From NCBI RefSeq assembly GCF_900107485.1, contig NZ_FNQE01000002.1, forward strand, positions 140,319 through 204,318: a stretch of DNA of 64,000 nt, read 5' to 3'. The stretch is from Proteiniborus ethanoligenes (GTDB lineage: Bacteria > Bacillota > Clostridia > Tissierellales > Proteiniboraceae). The notes under the pieces are model-generated. The model was not told where the DNA came from. It saw only the letters and a list, made by a program, of their open reading frames with translations, and made no database searches. The position numbers and the translations under genes are program-made. Of this stretch, positions 25,771 through 34,565 are shown in pieces. Position 1 is the stretch's first letter, and each line of letters starts with the position of its first letter.

Positions 25771-25985
25771 TTGTTGAATAAAAGATTTATGAATCCTCAT
25801 CAATGAATTTCTAATTTATTTTCGATAAATAAATAGTTTGTTTTCAAATAATATACGAAATTAAATTAATGTTAATCCTTAAATATTAAACTGTATAAGC
25901 GATAAATTCTGGTTACATAGGGATAGCACAAAAAAAGACATTAGCTTTGCTGAGCTATACTATCATCTGAAATAAAAATGGAATT

Positions 25986-25992
25986 TGTCGAA
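25986..25992 (+). promoter_or_regulatory. Upstream Spo0A box
   Basis: TGTCGAA is a perfect 0A box, 163 bp before the -35 of the spoIIE promoter. It may be a distal site or chance, since a 7-mer is not rare. It lies in the 482-bp AT-rich gap between yabR and spoIIE, in which no gene was recognised. Confidence 0.35.
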
Positions 25993-26122
25993 AAATGAAT
26001 AGAATAAGATTTTAACAAGGCTACATATATTAGTGTGACTTTGTGTTAAATTAACCTTATATTTTCTTTAAATAACCTTAACAAAGAAAACGCCTATAAA
26101 ATGATAAAACAATAATTGATAT

Positions 26123-26187
26123 TGTCAAAAACTTTTTAGGATTCGCAACTTCTATTGACAAATATTTTGAAAACCATCTGTTAAAAT
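26123..26187 (+). promoter_or_regulatory. Spo0A-controlled promoter of spoIIE
   Basis: TTGACA (26155-26160) and TAAAAT (26182-26187) are separated by 21 bp rather than 17. This is the spacing of the Spo0A~P-activated sigma-A promoters spoIIG and spoIIE of B. subtilis. 0A-box-like heptamers with one mismatch lie at 26123-26129 (TGTCAAA) and 26156-26162 (TGACAAA, overlapping the -35), plus an inverted one at 26142-26148 (TTCGCAA). The likely transcript starts about 25 bp before the ATG. Confidence 0.7.
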
Positions 26188-26219
26188 GGCCTAAACAAAG
26201 AATAGGTGGTGGGTGCTTT

Positions 26220-28598
26220 ATGATAAGTAGAATAGAAACATTCCCTAGAGAGGATCAGGGACGCTGGAATATTAAAAGTCTAAAAGAAATAGCTAAAGTC
26301 ATAAATAGTAGCACTATAATAATTAGTGTATTATCCTATCTCATAGGAAAGTCATCTATTATGGAGGGATTAACTCCTTTTGGAATAGCTTTTGTCACTG
26401 CATATCTAATAAAATATGGTGGATTAAGTCTTGTTCCTATATTTGCGTCTTTAGGCATAGTAACAGTCCATGGACTTGAGAGCTATCAGTATCTTTCTGC
26501 CTTGTGGTTTGTATTTTTCACCTATAAGATACTAAACCCTAAATTTAAAGACAGTGCCATTAAGTCTTCTGTATTTGCAGCCTCAGTTTTAATGATTTTT
26601 AAAAGCATATATGTAATCATAAATGATTTTTACATTTATGATTTGATGCTGACTATGTTTGAAGGAATAGTTGTGTTTACTCTAACCTATATATTTGCAT
26701 ATAGTATTCCTACAGTAGACACTGATTTTAATAGAGTGTTTTCAAACGAGGAAGTAATATGCGGTTCAATAATGCTTGCGCTGGCGGTATCAGGCTTGGG
26801 AGATATGAGTTTGTTTGGTATGTCTATAAAAAATGTTATTGGAATAGTAATAGTTCTTTTGCTTTCCTACAACAAGGGTCCAGCAATAGGCACTGTAGTA
26901 GGGATTACTATAGGTGTGGTAACATCTATGTCGCAGATTAATTTGCCCTTTGTTATATCCATATACGGGTTTGCAGGACTGTTATCAGGACTATTCAAAG
27001 AAGTGGGGAAAATTGGTAGCTGTATAGGTTTTATTCTAGGCAGTATTATTATGTCCTTCTATATAGATGGCGCCTCACAGACAATATTAAAGAACAAAGA
27101 GATAGTCCTGGCTATTGGCATATTTTTGATAATGACTAAATTATTAAAGGGATTGAGCAGTAAGGTTATTATAGGTATATCAAATAGAACTCAAATAGAG
27201 GATGCTTATTCAAATAGGGTAAAAGATATGACATATAATAGACTTAATGAAATATCACAGGTTTTTGAAGAGCTTGGAGATACTTTTAGAAGAGTATCAG
27301 ATAAGAGTAAGATAGTAGAGCAAAAAGATGTTTCAAATCTCATTAATGAAGTTGTAGATCATGTTTGTAAGCAATGCTATCTTTGCAAATTTTGTTGGGA
27401 AAGCGACTTTTATACTACATATGGTTCTATGTTCGATATGCTAGGGACCATAGAAACTAGAGGCAATATATCTACTGACCTGATGCCAGATATATTTAAG
27501 AAGAGATGTACAAAAACTGATGCTATAGCACAGAGGTTGAACTATTTATTCCATATTTACAAATTAGACTATAAATGGGAAAACAAAATAATTGAGAGTA
27601 GACAATTAGTATCTCAGCAGTTAGAAGGAATGTCCAAGGTAATTAAAGACTTGGCAAATGAAATACATAGAGATGTAAGATTTAAGCAGGATGTAGAAAA
27701 GGAAATTTATGCAGGGTTAAGAAAGAGCAGGATAAATGTTGATAAGGTAATTGTTACAGAAACTGAAAGAGAGGATTTTGAAATATACCTAGAAATAAGG
27801 ACGCATAATAGTGAAGATACCATAAATAAGGCCATATCAATTGCCTCTGAAATCATAGGTATCCAGCTTGCAAACGATAAATATTGTTCTAGCTCAAGAT
27901 ATGATGGAAAAAAGCTAAAGTTCAAGCTGGTTAGAGCAAATCGTTTTGGTGCTATAACTAAAGTATCAAGAATAGATAAAGGACTTATAGGGGTATCAGG
28001 AGATAATTATACCTTTGGAGAAAAATGCAATAATTATTTTGCAGTCATTAGCGATGGTATGGGTGTAGGACATAAGGCAAACCAAGAAAGCCATATTACC
28101 ATATCATTATTAGAAAAATTCTTAGAAGCTGGATTTGATAAAGAGCTAGCTTTAAAGACTATTAATTCAGTGCTAGTGCTAAAGTCATCAGAAGAAATGC
28201 TTGCAACAATTGATATGTCAATTGTTGATTTGTATAGAGGGAAGTCTCAGTTTATTAAAATAGGTTCAGCTCCAACCTTTATAAAGAGAAAAGATAAAGT
28301 TCAAATAATAAACTCTCATTCTCTTCCTGTAGGCATATTAAGGGATGTTGATATTCAGGTATATGAGGAAGAATTAGAAGATGGAGACTTTATTATTATG
28401 GTATCAGATGGTATCTTAGATGCAAACTATGATGAAGATAACAAGGAAAGATGGATGGCTAATATTATCCAAAAGATTGAAAGCCTCAATCCACAAACTA
28501 TTGCAGATGACATAATGGATGCTGCCTTAGATGTATGTGAAGGAAAGGCAAATGATGATATGACTGTACTGGTTACGAAGATATGGAAGAGAAGATGA
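26220..28598 (+). CDS. spoIIE: Stage II sporulation protein E
   Basis: A 792-aa membrane-bound PP2C phosphatase that dephosphorylates SpoIIAA-P to release sigma-F in the forespore and also acts at the polar septum. Residues about 30-320 hold around ten hydrophobic helices. A central region (about 320-560) contains a cysteine group (HVCKQCYLCKFCWESD). The C-terminal PP2C domain (about 570-790) has VSGDNYTFGEKCNNYFAVISD-type metal sites, DGMGVGHKA, MVSDGILDA and NDDMTVLV. The ATG follows TAGGTGGTGGGTGCTTT. Length is near the usual 800 aa. A strong terminator follows, so it is monocistronic. Confidence 0.98.
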   Translation: MISRIETFPREDQGRWNIKSLKEIAKVINSSTIIISVLSYLIGKSSIMEGLTPFGIAFVTAYLIKYGGLSLVPIFASLGIVTVHGLESYQYLSALWFVFFTYKILNPKFKDSAIKSSVFAASVLMIFKSIYVIINDFYIYDLMLTMFEGIVVFTLTYIFAYSIPTVDTDFNRVFSNEEVICGSIMLALAVSGLGDMSLFGMSIKNVIGIVIVLLLSYNKGPAIGTVVGITIGVVTSMSQINLPFVISIYGFAGLLSGLFKEVGKIGSCIGFILGSIIMSFYIDGASQTILKNKEIVLAIGIFLIMTKLLKGLSSKVIIGISNRTQIEDAYSNRVKDMTYNRLNEISQVFEELGDTFRRVSDKSKIVEQKDVSNLINEVVDHVCKQCYLCKFCWESDFYTTYGSMFDMLGTIETRGNISTDLMPDIFKKRCTKTDAIAQRLNYLFHIYKLDYKWENKIIESRQLVSQQLEGMSKVIKDLANEIHRDVRFKQDVEKEIYAGLRKSRINVDKVIVTETEREDFEIYLEIRTHNSEDTINKAISIASEIIGIQLANDKYCSSSRYDGKKLKFKLVRANRFGAITKVSRIDKGLIGVSGDNYTFGEKCNNYFAVISDGMGVGHKANQESHITISLLEKFLEAGFDKELALKTINSVLVLKSSEEMLATIDMSIVDLYRGKSQFIKIGSAPTFIKRKDKVQIINSHSLPVGILRDVDIQVYEEELEDGDFIIMVSDGILDANYDEDNKERWMANIIQKIESLNPQTIADDIMDAALDVCEGKANDDMTVLVTKIWKRR

Positions 28599-28627
28599 GC
28601 ATGTGGTAAAAGCCACATGCTTTTTTC
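28598..28627 (+). terminator. Intrinsic terminator after spoIIE
   Basis: AGCATGTGG (28598-28606), loop TAAAAG, CCACATGCT (28613-28621), T run; it overlaps the stop codon. Confidence 0.9.
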
Positions 28628-28731
28628 ATAATCATATGTGGACTAGCATAAGTATATATTAACTTGTGAATTTTAAATGTATATAAAACAAAGGCTTGGA
28701 AATAATTAAAAAAAAGCCTAGGAGGATTATT

Positions 28732-29463
28732 ATGGAAAAAATTATTGAGTTTAGGCAGATAATGCTTATAACAGATGGAGAATCCAATGATGGAATAAGC
28801 CCTGTAAGTGCAGCAAAGGAAGGACATGAAAAAGGGGTAACTACAAGTACCATAGGAATTACAAATAGAGGCAAGGAGGAGGGAGCTTTAAAAGAAATTA
28901 AAGATATAGCTGAAGCTGGTGGTGGAGTATGGGAAATAACCCACATTCAAAATCTTTCAATGGCCTTAAGCATAGCAACTGTTAAATCTGTATATAAAAC
29001 AATAGAAGAGGCTGTTAACAAAGAACTAAAAGAAATAATAGGAACAGAGCTTAAGGATATGCACCCTCAATCTAGAATAAAGGTTACAGATATGATTGAC
29101 AGGCTTGGAGACGAGATAAATATAAAATGCTGTATAGTTATAGATTCTAGTGGAAGTATGGCTAGTAAAGTTAATATAGCTAGAAATAGTATATTAAATC
29201 TTCTAAGAGTACTTAGTCAAAGAAAAGGAAAAACAGAAATTGCAGTAATAAGCTATCCAGGGAAAAACGGAAGTCAATATGATGTCTTGTGTGACTTTAC
29301 TGAAGATATAGATTTATTAGAAAAATCACTTAACAAAATTCAAATAGGTGGCAATACTCCTACGGGACCTGCCATAGAAAGCGCCATAGAGCTACTTTGC
29401 AAAAAAGATAAATTTGGAATCAAAATAGAAGAAGAAATAGTATTTAAAAGTCTTAGCGTATAA
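28732..29463 (+). CDS. yabS: von Willebrand factor A domain protein (YabS-like)
   Basis: A 243-aa soluble protein. It opens with a half vWA-like unit (QIMLITDGESNDGISPVSAA, to about residue 80), as B. subtilis YabS also does. A full vWA domain follows, with the MIDAS motif DSSGSM (residues about 138-143) and the Thr/Gly loop GGNTPTGPAIESAI. The family is uncharacterised but always lies between spoIIE and a Ser/Thr kinase in spore formers. The ATG at 28732 follows CTAGGAGGATTATT, so an earlier in-frame ATG at 28696 is not used. It probably acts with the next gene. A long hairpin lies just after the stop. Confidence 0.9.
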   Translation: MEKIIEFRQIMLITDGESNDGISPVSAAKEGHEKGVTTSTIGITNRGKEEGALKEIKDIAEAGGGVWEITHIQNLSMALSIATVKSVYKTIEEAVNKELKEIIGTELKDMHPQSRIKVTDMIDRLGDEINIKCCIVIDSSGSMASKVNIARNSILNLLRVLSQRKGKTEIAVISYPGKNGSQYDVLCDFTEDIDLLEKSLNKIQIGGNTPTGPAIESAIELLCKKDKFGIKIEEEIVFKSLSV

Positions 29464-29469
29464 AATAAT

Positions 29470-29525
29470 GAGATTCTCTCTTGCATTCAGAAGGCTTTCT
29501 CCAAGCCGGTGTGAGTGAGAATCTC
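29470..29525 (+). repeat. Long structured hairpin between yabS and yabT
   Basis: The outer arms GAGATTCTC (29470-29478) and GAGAATCTC (29517-29525) are perfect. Inside, CTTGCA pairs with TGTGAG and GGCTT with AAGCC (29493-29507) around a TCTCC loop, giving about 20 pairs in 56 nt. A modest T-rich stretch follows. It is either a terminator/processing site or a mobile-type hairpin element. Confidence 0.65.
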
Positions 29526-29571
29526 GATTTTATATTGTTTAGAAGCATTATCCCATATGAGGAGGAAGAAT

Positions 29572-30486
29572 ATGCTATACATATCAGAAAAAATCTTTGG
29601 AAAGTGGAATAAAAATGAATATATAGTATTGTCTAAGCTTGGAGAAGGGGGAATAGGAGCAGTATATAAGGTTAAGGGCAGTACTGGAAATATTAGAGCT
29701 TTAAAAATAAGCAGAGATATAAGTTCAATAACCAGAGAATTTGATATGATGAACAAGCTTAAAAGCATTAAGCATATTCCAAGAGCATATGAAGTGGACG
29801 ATTATGAAAAAGATGGTGAAGTTTTTTATTTTTTTATTATGGATTATATAGAAGGGTATAGTATAAAGGATTTGATAAAGCATAAGGACATGAAGGTTAA
29901 AGAAATAATAGGAATTGGAATTATTTTATTGAACTTATTAGAAATAATATATAGAATAGGATATGTATATGCAGATATAAAGCCTGAAAACATAATGCTA
30001 GACAAAAAAAAGAAACGAATCAGCTTTATTGATTTTGGAGGAGTAATTCTCAAAGGACAAGGGATTAGAGAATATACTCCTGCCTATAGTATGATATCTT
30101 GGGGAATAGAGAGAAATTATGATAGTATAACAAGTTTAAATTTCAGTATAGCCATGATAATCACTTCTATGCTGCTAAAAAAAGAATTTAACCCACTAAT
30201 ACATAATCTAGAACAGGTAATATGGCACATTAAACATCTTGTTATAGATGAGGAACTTAAAAAGATTTTGATTAAGGCACTTAAATGTGAAATCATACAT
30301 ACTGATATCTTAAAAGATAAACTGAAAAAGGCTTTCAAAAAGACTAGCTCATCTCTAAAGGCTATTAGTAAATCCAGTACTAAAATAAAATCCTATAGGA
30401 AACCAGAAGCTATAGATGCTTTTTTTTTCTTTAGTATGGGACTACTTTTAATTGTGGTTATAATAGGACTTAATATTTATTTTTAA
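29572..30486 (+). CDS. yabT: Serine/threonine protein kinase (YabT-like, tail-anchored)
   Basis: A 304-aa Hanks-type kinase ending in one C-terminal membrane helix (about residues 282-304), so the kinase domain faces the cytoplasm. Seen are the glycine loop LGEGGIGAVYKV, the ATP lysine in ALKIS, the catalytic loop YADIKPENIML and the metal aspartate in FIDFGG. The HRD arginine is replaced by alanine, so activation-loop control may be of the non-RD type. B. subtilis YabT is a DNA-activated kinase of sporulating cells that phosphorylates RecA; this role is by synteny. The ATG at 29572 has ATGAGGAGGAAGAAT. Confidence 0.88.
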   Translation: MLYISEKIFGKWNKNEYIVLSKLGEGGIGAVYKVKGSTGNIRALKISRDISSITREFDMMNKLKSIKHIPRAYEVDDYEKDGEVFYFFIMDYIEGYSIKDLIKHKDMKVKEIIGIGIILLNLLEIIYRIGYVYADIKPENIMLDKKKKRISFIDFGGVILKGQGIREYTPAYSMISWGIERNYDSITSLNFSIAMIITSMLLKKEFNPLIHNLEQVIWHIKHLVIDEELKKILIKALKCEIIHTDILKDKLKKAFKKTSSSLKAISKSSTKIKSYRKPEAIDAFFFFSMGLLLIVVIIGLNIYF

Positions 30487-30532
30487 AAGGAAAATTTATT
30501 TAGATATAGAAATTTTATAATACAGATTTAGA

Positions 30533-30547
30533 TTCTCCTGGGGAGAA
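30533..30547 (+). repeat. Short hairpin in the tilS leader
   Basis: TTCTCC, loop TGG, GGAGAA. It lies 42 bp before the tilS ATG and 12 bp after a TATAAT (30516-30521). No T run follows. Confidence 0.4.
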
Positions 30548-30588
30548 AGTGGATATTTAACAAAAAACTAATAAACGGTGATGTAAGA

Positions 30589-31974
30589 ATGAAAGAAAAA
30601 GTAAGGGCTACAATAAAAAAATATAATCTAATAGAAAAAGAGGATAATATAGTAATTGGTGTTTCCGGTGGACCAGATTCTATGGCATTATTATATATAC
30701 TCAACGATATAAAGCAGGAGATGAATTTTAATATTTATGTGGCTCATATTAACCATGGAATCAGAAAAGAAGAAGCGGATGCAGATGAAGAATTTGTTAA
30801 AGATATATGTTCAAGACTTGCTATTTCATTTTATTCTACGAAAGTAAACATGGATGAATATGCTAAAAAAAAGAAACTCACATCTGAGGAGGCAGGCAGA
30901 GAAATAAGATATAGTTTTTTTAATAAAGTATTAAATATTATTGGTGGAGGTAAAATTGCAGTAGCACATAATAAGAATGATCAAGCAGAGACACTAATAA
31001 TGAGATTTTTTAGAGGCACAGGCCTAGAGGGACTAAGGGGAATGGAATATAAGAATGGAAACATTATTAGACCTATTTTAGATATCCATAGAGAAGAAAT
31101 AGAGAGCTATTGTAAGAAAAACCATATAGACGCTAGAATAGATAGGACAAACCTAGAGCCCATATACGGAAGAAATAAAACAAGACTAGAAGTAATACCC
31201 TATATAGCTAAAAACTATAATAGTGGAATTATTGATACATTAGTCAGAACTGCCAGACTTATGCAGATGGATAGTGAGTTTATACTGGAAATTGTAGATA
31301 GAAAATATAAAGACATAACTATTGAAGAACATACAAATAGTATAGTATTGAATATAAAAGAATTAAATGCTGAACATTATTCTATTAAATCAAGGATTAT
31401 AAGAAAGGCTATTGAGAAAATAAATGGTAGCCTAAAAGGAATTGGCGAAAAGCATATTAGTGATATTCTTAGATTGGCAGAAGAAAATTTAACTGGAAAG
31501 AGTATTAACATTATTAAAAATATTATAGTTAAAGCAAGCTATGGCAACATGATAATAGAAAAGGAAAACGATCAGAGGAAGATTAACTTTAAGAGCACCA
31601 TTGTCACAGGTCAAGATATATATATAGAGGAAATAAATGCTAGTATCTCATCATATATATTACCTGTATCCAAAGCAAATATTAAGGACACAAATCCTTT
31701 TAAAAAATACTTTGATTATGATAAAATAAAAGGTAGGCTTTGTATAAGAAGTAGAAGAGAGGGAGACAGATTTATTCCTCTTGGAATGAAGGGGTCTAAA
31801 AAGCTAAAGGATTTTTTTATTGACGAGAAAGTACCCAGAGAAGAAAGAGATAATATACCTATTATCGAGAATGATGGAAATATAATATGGATAGTAGGGT
31901 ATAGAATAAGTGAAGAGTACAAGGTGGAAAACAGTACTAAAAAAGTATTAGTTCTAGAATATAAAAAACAATGA
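30589..31974 (+). CDS. tilS: tRNA(Ile)-lysidine synthase
   Basis: A 461-aa cytoplasmic enzyme that converts C34 of tRNA-Ile(CAU) to lysidine so that it reads AUA codons. That matters in this AUA-rich genome. The N-terminal ATP pyrophosphatase domain has VSGGPDSMALLYIL, HINHGIRKEEADADE and AVAHNKNDQAETLIMRF. The C-terminal substrate-binding domains (about residues 330-460) contain GDRFIPLGMKGSKKLKDFFI. Full length. Start ATG 30589 with GGTGATGTAAGA. hpt starts 20 bp after its stop; the two are adjacent in most Firmicutes. Confidence 0.97.
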   Translation: MKEKVRATIKKYNLIEKEDNIVIGVSGGPDSMALLYILNDIKQEMNFNIYVAHINHGIRKEEADADEEFVKDICSRLAISFYSTKVNMDEYAKKKKLTSEEAGREIRYSFFNKVLNIIGGGKIAVAHNKNDQAETLIMRFFRGTGLEGLRGMEYKNGNIIRPILDIHREEIESYCKKNHIDARIDRTNLEPIYGRNKTRLEVIPYIAKNYNSGIIDTLVRTARLMQMDSEFILEIVDRKYKDITIEEHTNSIVLNIKELNAEHYSIKSRIIRKAIEKINGSLKGIGEKHISDILRLAEENLTGKSINIIKNIIVKASYGNMIIEKENDQRKINFKSTIVTGQDIYIEEINASISSYILPVSKANIKDTNPFKKYFDYDKIKGRLCIRSRREGDRFIPLGMKGSKKLKDFFIDEKVPREERDNIPIIENDGNIIWIVGYRISEEYKVENSTKKVLVLEYKKQ

Positions 31975-31994
31975 GAAGCTTAAGGAGGATAAGG

Positions 31995-32540
31995 ATGAAA
32001 CATAATATTAAGGAAGTACTTGTGACATATGAAAATATTCAAGCCAAAGTAGAAGAAATGGGAAAAGAAATTACAAAGGATTATCAAGGCAAAGACTTGA
32101 TGCTTGTTGGTGTTCTTAAAGGTGCATTTATGTTTTTAGGGGATCTTGCTAAAAACATTGAAATACCACTTACTATTGACTTTATGGCGGTTTCTAGCTA
32201 TGGGAATTCTACTGAATCTTCTGGTGTAGTTAGAATTCTTAAAGATTTAGAGGGCGGTATAGAGGGTAAAGATATATTATTGGTAGAAGATATAATAGAC
32301 ACTGGACTTACTTTAAATTATCTAGTAAATAATCTAAAATCTAGAGGAGCTAAAAGTGTTAAAATATGTACTCTTCTAGATAAACCAGAGAGAAGATTGG
32401 TAAATGTAGAGATAGCATATAAAGGTTTCGATATTCCAGATGAATTTGTAGTAGGATACGGTATAGATTTTGCAGAGGGCTATAGAAACCTTAAGGATAT
32501 ATGTATATTAAAGGAAGAAGCGTACAGTCATATATTATAA
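31995..32540 (+). CDS. hpt: Hypoxanthine phosphoribosyltransferase
   Basis: A 181-aa purine salvage enzyme forming IMP or GMP from hypoxanthine or guanine and PRPP. The PRPP-binding signature is VEDIIDTGLTLNYL, with LVGVLKGAFMFLGDL, MAVSSYGN and VVGYGIDFAEGYRNL. Normal length. The ATG at 31995 follows TTAAGGAGGATAAGG; an earlier in-frame ATG at 31971 overlaps the tilS end and lacks a ribosome binding site. Coupled to tilS as in B. subtilis. Confidence 0.97.
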   Translation: MKHNIKEVLVTYENIQAKVEEMGKEITKDYQGKDLMLVGVLKGAFMFLGDLAKNIEIPLTIDFMAVSSYGNSTESSGVVRILKDLEGGIEGKDILLVEDIIDTGLTLNYLVNNLKSRGAKSVKICTLLDKPERRLVNVEIAYKGFDIPDEFVVGYGIDFAEGYRNLKDICILKEEAYSHIL

Positions 32541-32621
32541 TAAACTCCATTGTCTTTTAATTATCTATATGTTAGAATATAATGATAATATTAACATCTT
32601 AGTTTGAAAGGAGGACTATTT

Positions 32622-34436
32622 TTGAAAAGATATTTCAGGGGTATAAGCTTTTATCTGCTTATATTCATAATACTAATTTTTGCCGTCCAGCTACTGACAA
32701 AAAACGTGGAAGAATCAAAAATTATTGACTACACAAATTTAATAGAAGAAATCAATAAAGATAATGTAGAGAGCATTACAATAGTAAAAAATGAAGATAC
32801 TGTAAAAGGTAGGCTAAAAGATAATACAATTTTTACTCTTACTTTGCCTACTAGTTCAGATAAATTCTACGAAGATTATTTAAAAGTACCGATTGAACAG
32901 GGTAGAATAAAGCAGGTATTTGGAGAACCTCAACCCCAAACACCATGGTATCTTTCAGCTCTTCCAACAATATTTATGATTCTTGTATTTGTTGTTTTTT
33001 GGTTTGTATTTATGCAACAATCGCAAGGCGGTGGAAACCGTGTAATGTCATTTGGAAAGAGCAAAGCTAAAATGCACAAGGATGAAGGAAAGAAAATTAC
33101 ATTTGCTGATGTTGCAGGATTACAAGAAGAAAAAGAAGAGCTTAAAGAGATTGTTGATTTTCTGAGAAGCCCTAAGAAGTACATTGAATTAGGTGCTAGA
33201 ATTCCTAAGGGAGTGTTAATGGTAGGGCCTCCAGGGACAGGAAAGACTTATTTAACTAAGGCTGTAGCAGGAGAAGCAGGAGTACCTTTTTTTAGCATTA
33301 GTGGTTCTGACTTTGTTGAAATGTTTGTAGGAGTAGGTGCTTCTCGTGTAAGAGATTTATTTGAAACAGCTAAGAAAAATTCACCATGCATTGTATTTAT
33401 AGATGAGATCGATGCAGTAGGTAGAAGAAGAGGAGCAGGTCTTGGTGGAGGTCATGACGAAAGAGAGCAAACCTTAAATCAACTGCTAGTAGAAATGGAT
33501 GGTTTTGGAGAAAATGAAGGTATAATTATCATAGCAGCTACAAATAGACCTGATATATTAGACCCAGCGCTTCTTAGACCAGGTAGATTTGATAGGCAAG
33601 TATATGTTGGACTTCCTGATATAAAAGGAAGGGAAGAAATTCTAAAGGTTCATACGAGAGGAAAACCATTAGCTCAAGACGTTGATTTGAAAGTTGTAGC
33701 GAGAAGAACTCCAGGGTTTACACCTGCAGATTTAGAGAACCTAGTTAATGAAGCTGCATTATTGACAGCTAGACATAGTTTAAAAGAGATACCTATGTCT
33801 ATTATTGAAGAAGCATCAACTAAAGTAGTAGCAGGACCGGAGAAGAAGAGTAAGGTTATCAGCGAAAAAGAAAGAAAGCTAACTGCATATCACGAAGCAG
33901 GTCATGCAGTAGCAGCTAAACTTCTTCCAGGAGCAGATCCAGTTCATATGGTAACTATTATTCCAAGAGGAAGGGCAGGAGGATTTACTATGTATCTTCC
34001 TGAAGAGGACAGGAACTATGCAACTAAGGGAGAAATGGAAACAACCCTTGTTCATATGCTAGGAGGAAGAGTAGCAGAACAGCTTGTATTAGAAGATATT
34101 AGCACTGGTGCTCAAAATGACCTTGAAAGAGCAACCAAGATTGCAAGAAATATGGTTACTCATTATGGAATGAGCGAAAACTTAGGTCCTATGACTTATG
34201 GCACTGATGATGATGAAGTGTTCATTGGTAGGGACTTGGCTAGAAGCAGAAACTACAGTGAAGAAGTTGCAGCAGCTATAGATAAAGAGATGAGAAGAAT
34301 AATAGATAAGGCTTACCACAAATGCGAAGCCATCTTAAAAGAAAATATAGATAAACTTCACAAAGTAGCAGAAGCATTGCTTGAAAAAGAAACCCTAGAT
34401 GCAAAGGAATTTGAAGAATTATTCGTAGTAGCGTAA
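32622..34436 (+). CDS. ftsH: ATP-dependent zinc metalloprotease FtsH
   Basis: A 604-aa membrane AAA+ protease. TM1 is at about residues 5-22, the external domain at 30-100 and TM2 at about 105-126 ([18 protein letters not shown]). The AAA module has Walker [15 protein letters not shown], Walker [12 protein letters not shown] and the second region of homology [18 protein letters not shown]. The zinc site is HEAGHA with the third ligand in NDLERAT. The Walker A continuation Y-L-T replaces the usual L-L-A. It degrades misfolded membrane and regulatory proteins. The TTG start at 32622 is fixed by GAAAGGAGGACTATTT. Strong terminator at 34438. Confidence 0.97.
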   Translation: MKRYFRGISFYLLIFIILIFAVQLLTKNVEESKIIDYTNLIEEINKDNVESITIVKNEDTVKGRLKDNTIFTLTLPTSSDKFYEDYLKVPIEQGRIKQVFGEPQPQTPWYLSALPTIFMILVFVVFWFVFMQQSQGGGNRVMSFGKSKAKMHKDEGKKITFADVAGLQEEKEELKEIVDFLRSPKKYIELGARIPKGVLMVGPPGTGKTYLTKAVAGEAGVPFFSISGSDFVEMFVGVGASRVRDLFETAKKNSPCIVFIDEIDAVGRRRGAGLGGGHDEREQTLNQLLVEMDGFGENEGIIIIAATNRPDILDPALLRPGRFDRQVYVGLPDIKGREEILKVHTRGKPLAQDVDLKVVARRTPGFTPADLENLVNEAALLTARHSLKEIPMSIIEEASTKVVAGPEKKSKVISEKERKLTAYHEAGHAVAAKLLPGADPVHMVTIIPRGRAGGFTMYLPEEDRNYATKGEMETTLVHMLGGRVAEQLVLEDISTGAQNDLERATKIARNMVTHYGMSENLGPMTYGTDDDEVFIGRDLARSRNYSEEVAAAIDKEMRRIIDKAYHKCEAILKENIDKLHKVAEALLEKETLDAKEFEELFVVA

Positions 34437-34437
34437 A

Positions 34438-34463
34438 AGAAGGCTGAAGAGCCTTCTTTTTTG
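34438..34463 (+). terminator. Intrinsic terminator after ftsH
   Basis: AGAAGGCT, loop GAAG, AGCCTTCT, T run. It marks the right end of the conserved backbone before the citrate locus. Confidence 0.9.
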
Positions 34464-34565
34464 CAAGTAAAATATCAAATATATTTAAGTTAGAGGAAGA
34501 AAAAATTGTTTTAATGATCAAAAACTCAGATTTTGAAAATAAAATGACTTACAAAGGAGGTAAAA

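Noticed and set aside
25771..26122. Riboswitch or tRNA in the yabR-spoIIE gap
   Set aside because: No cloverleaf, T-loop sequence or known aptamer core was found; AT-rich sequence with an isolated 0A box only.
28732..29000. yabS as a truncated gene because it starts with half a vWA domain
   Set aside because: B. subtilis YabS has the same opening, and the ATG has a strong ribosome binding site, so the half domain is normal for the family.
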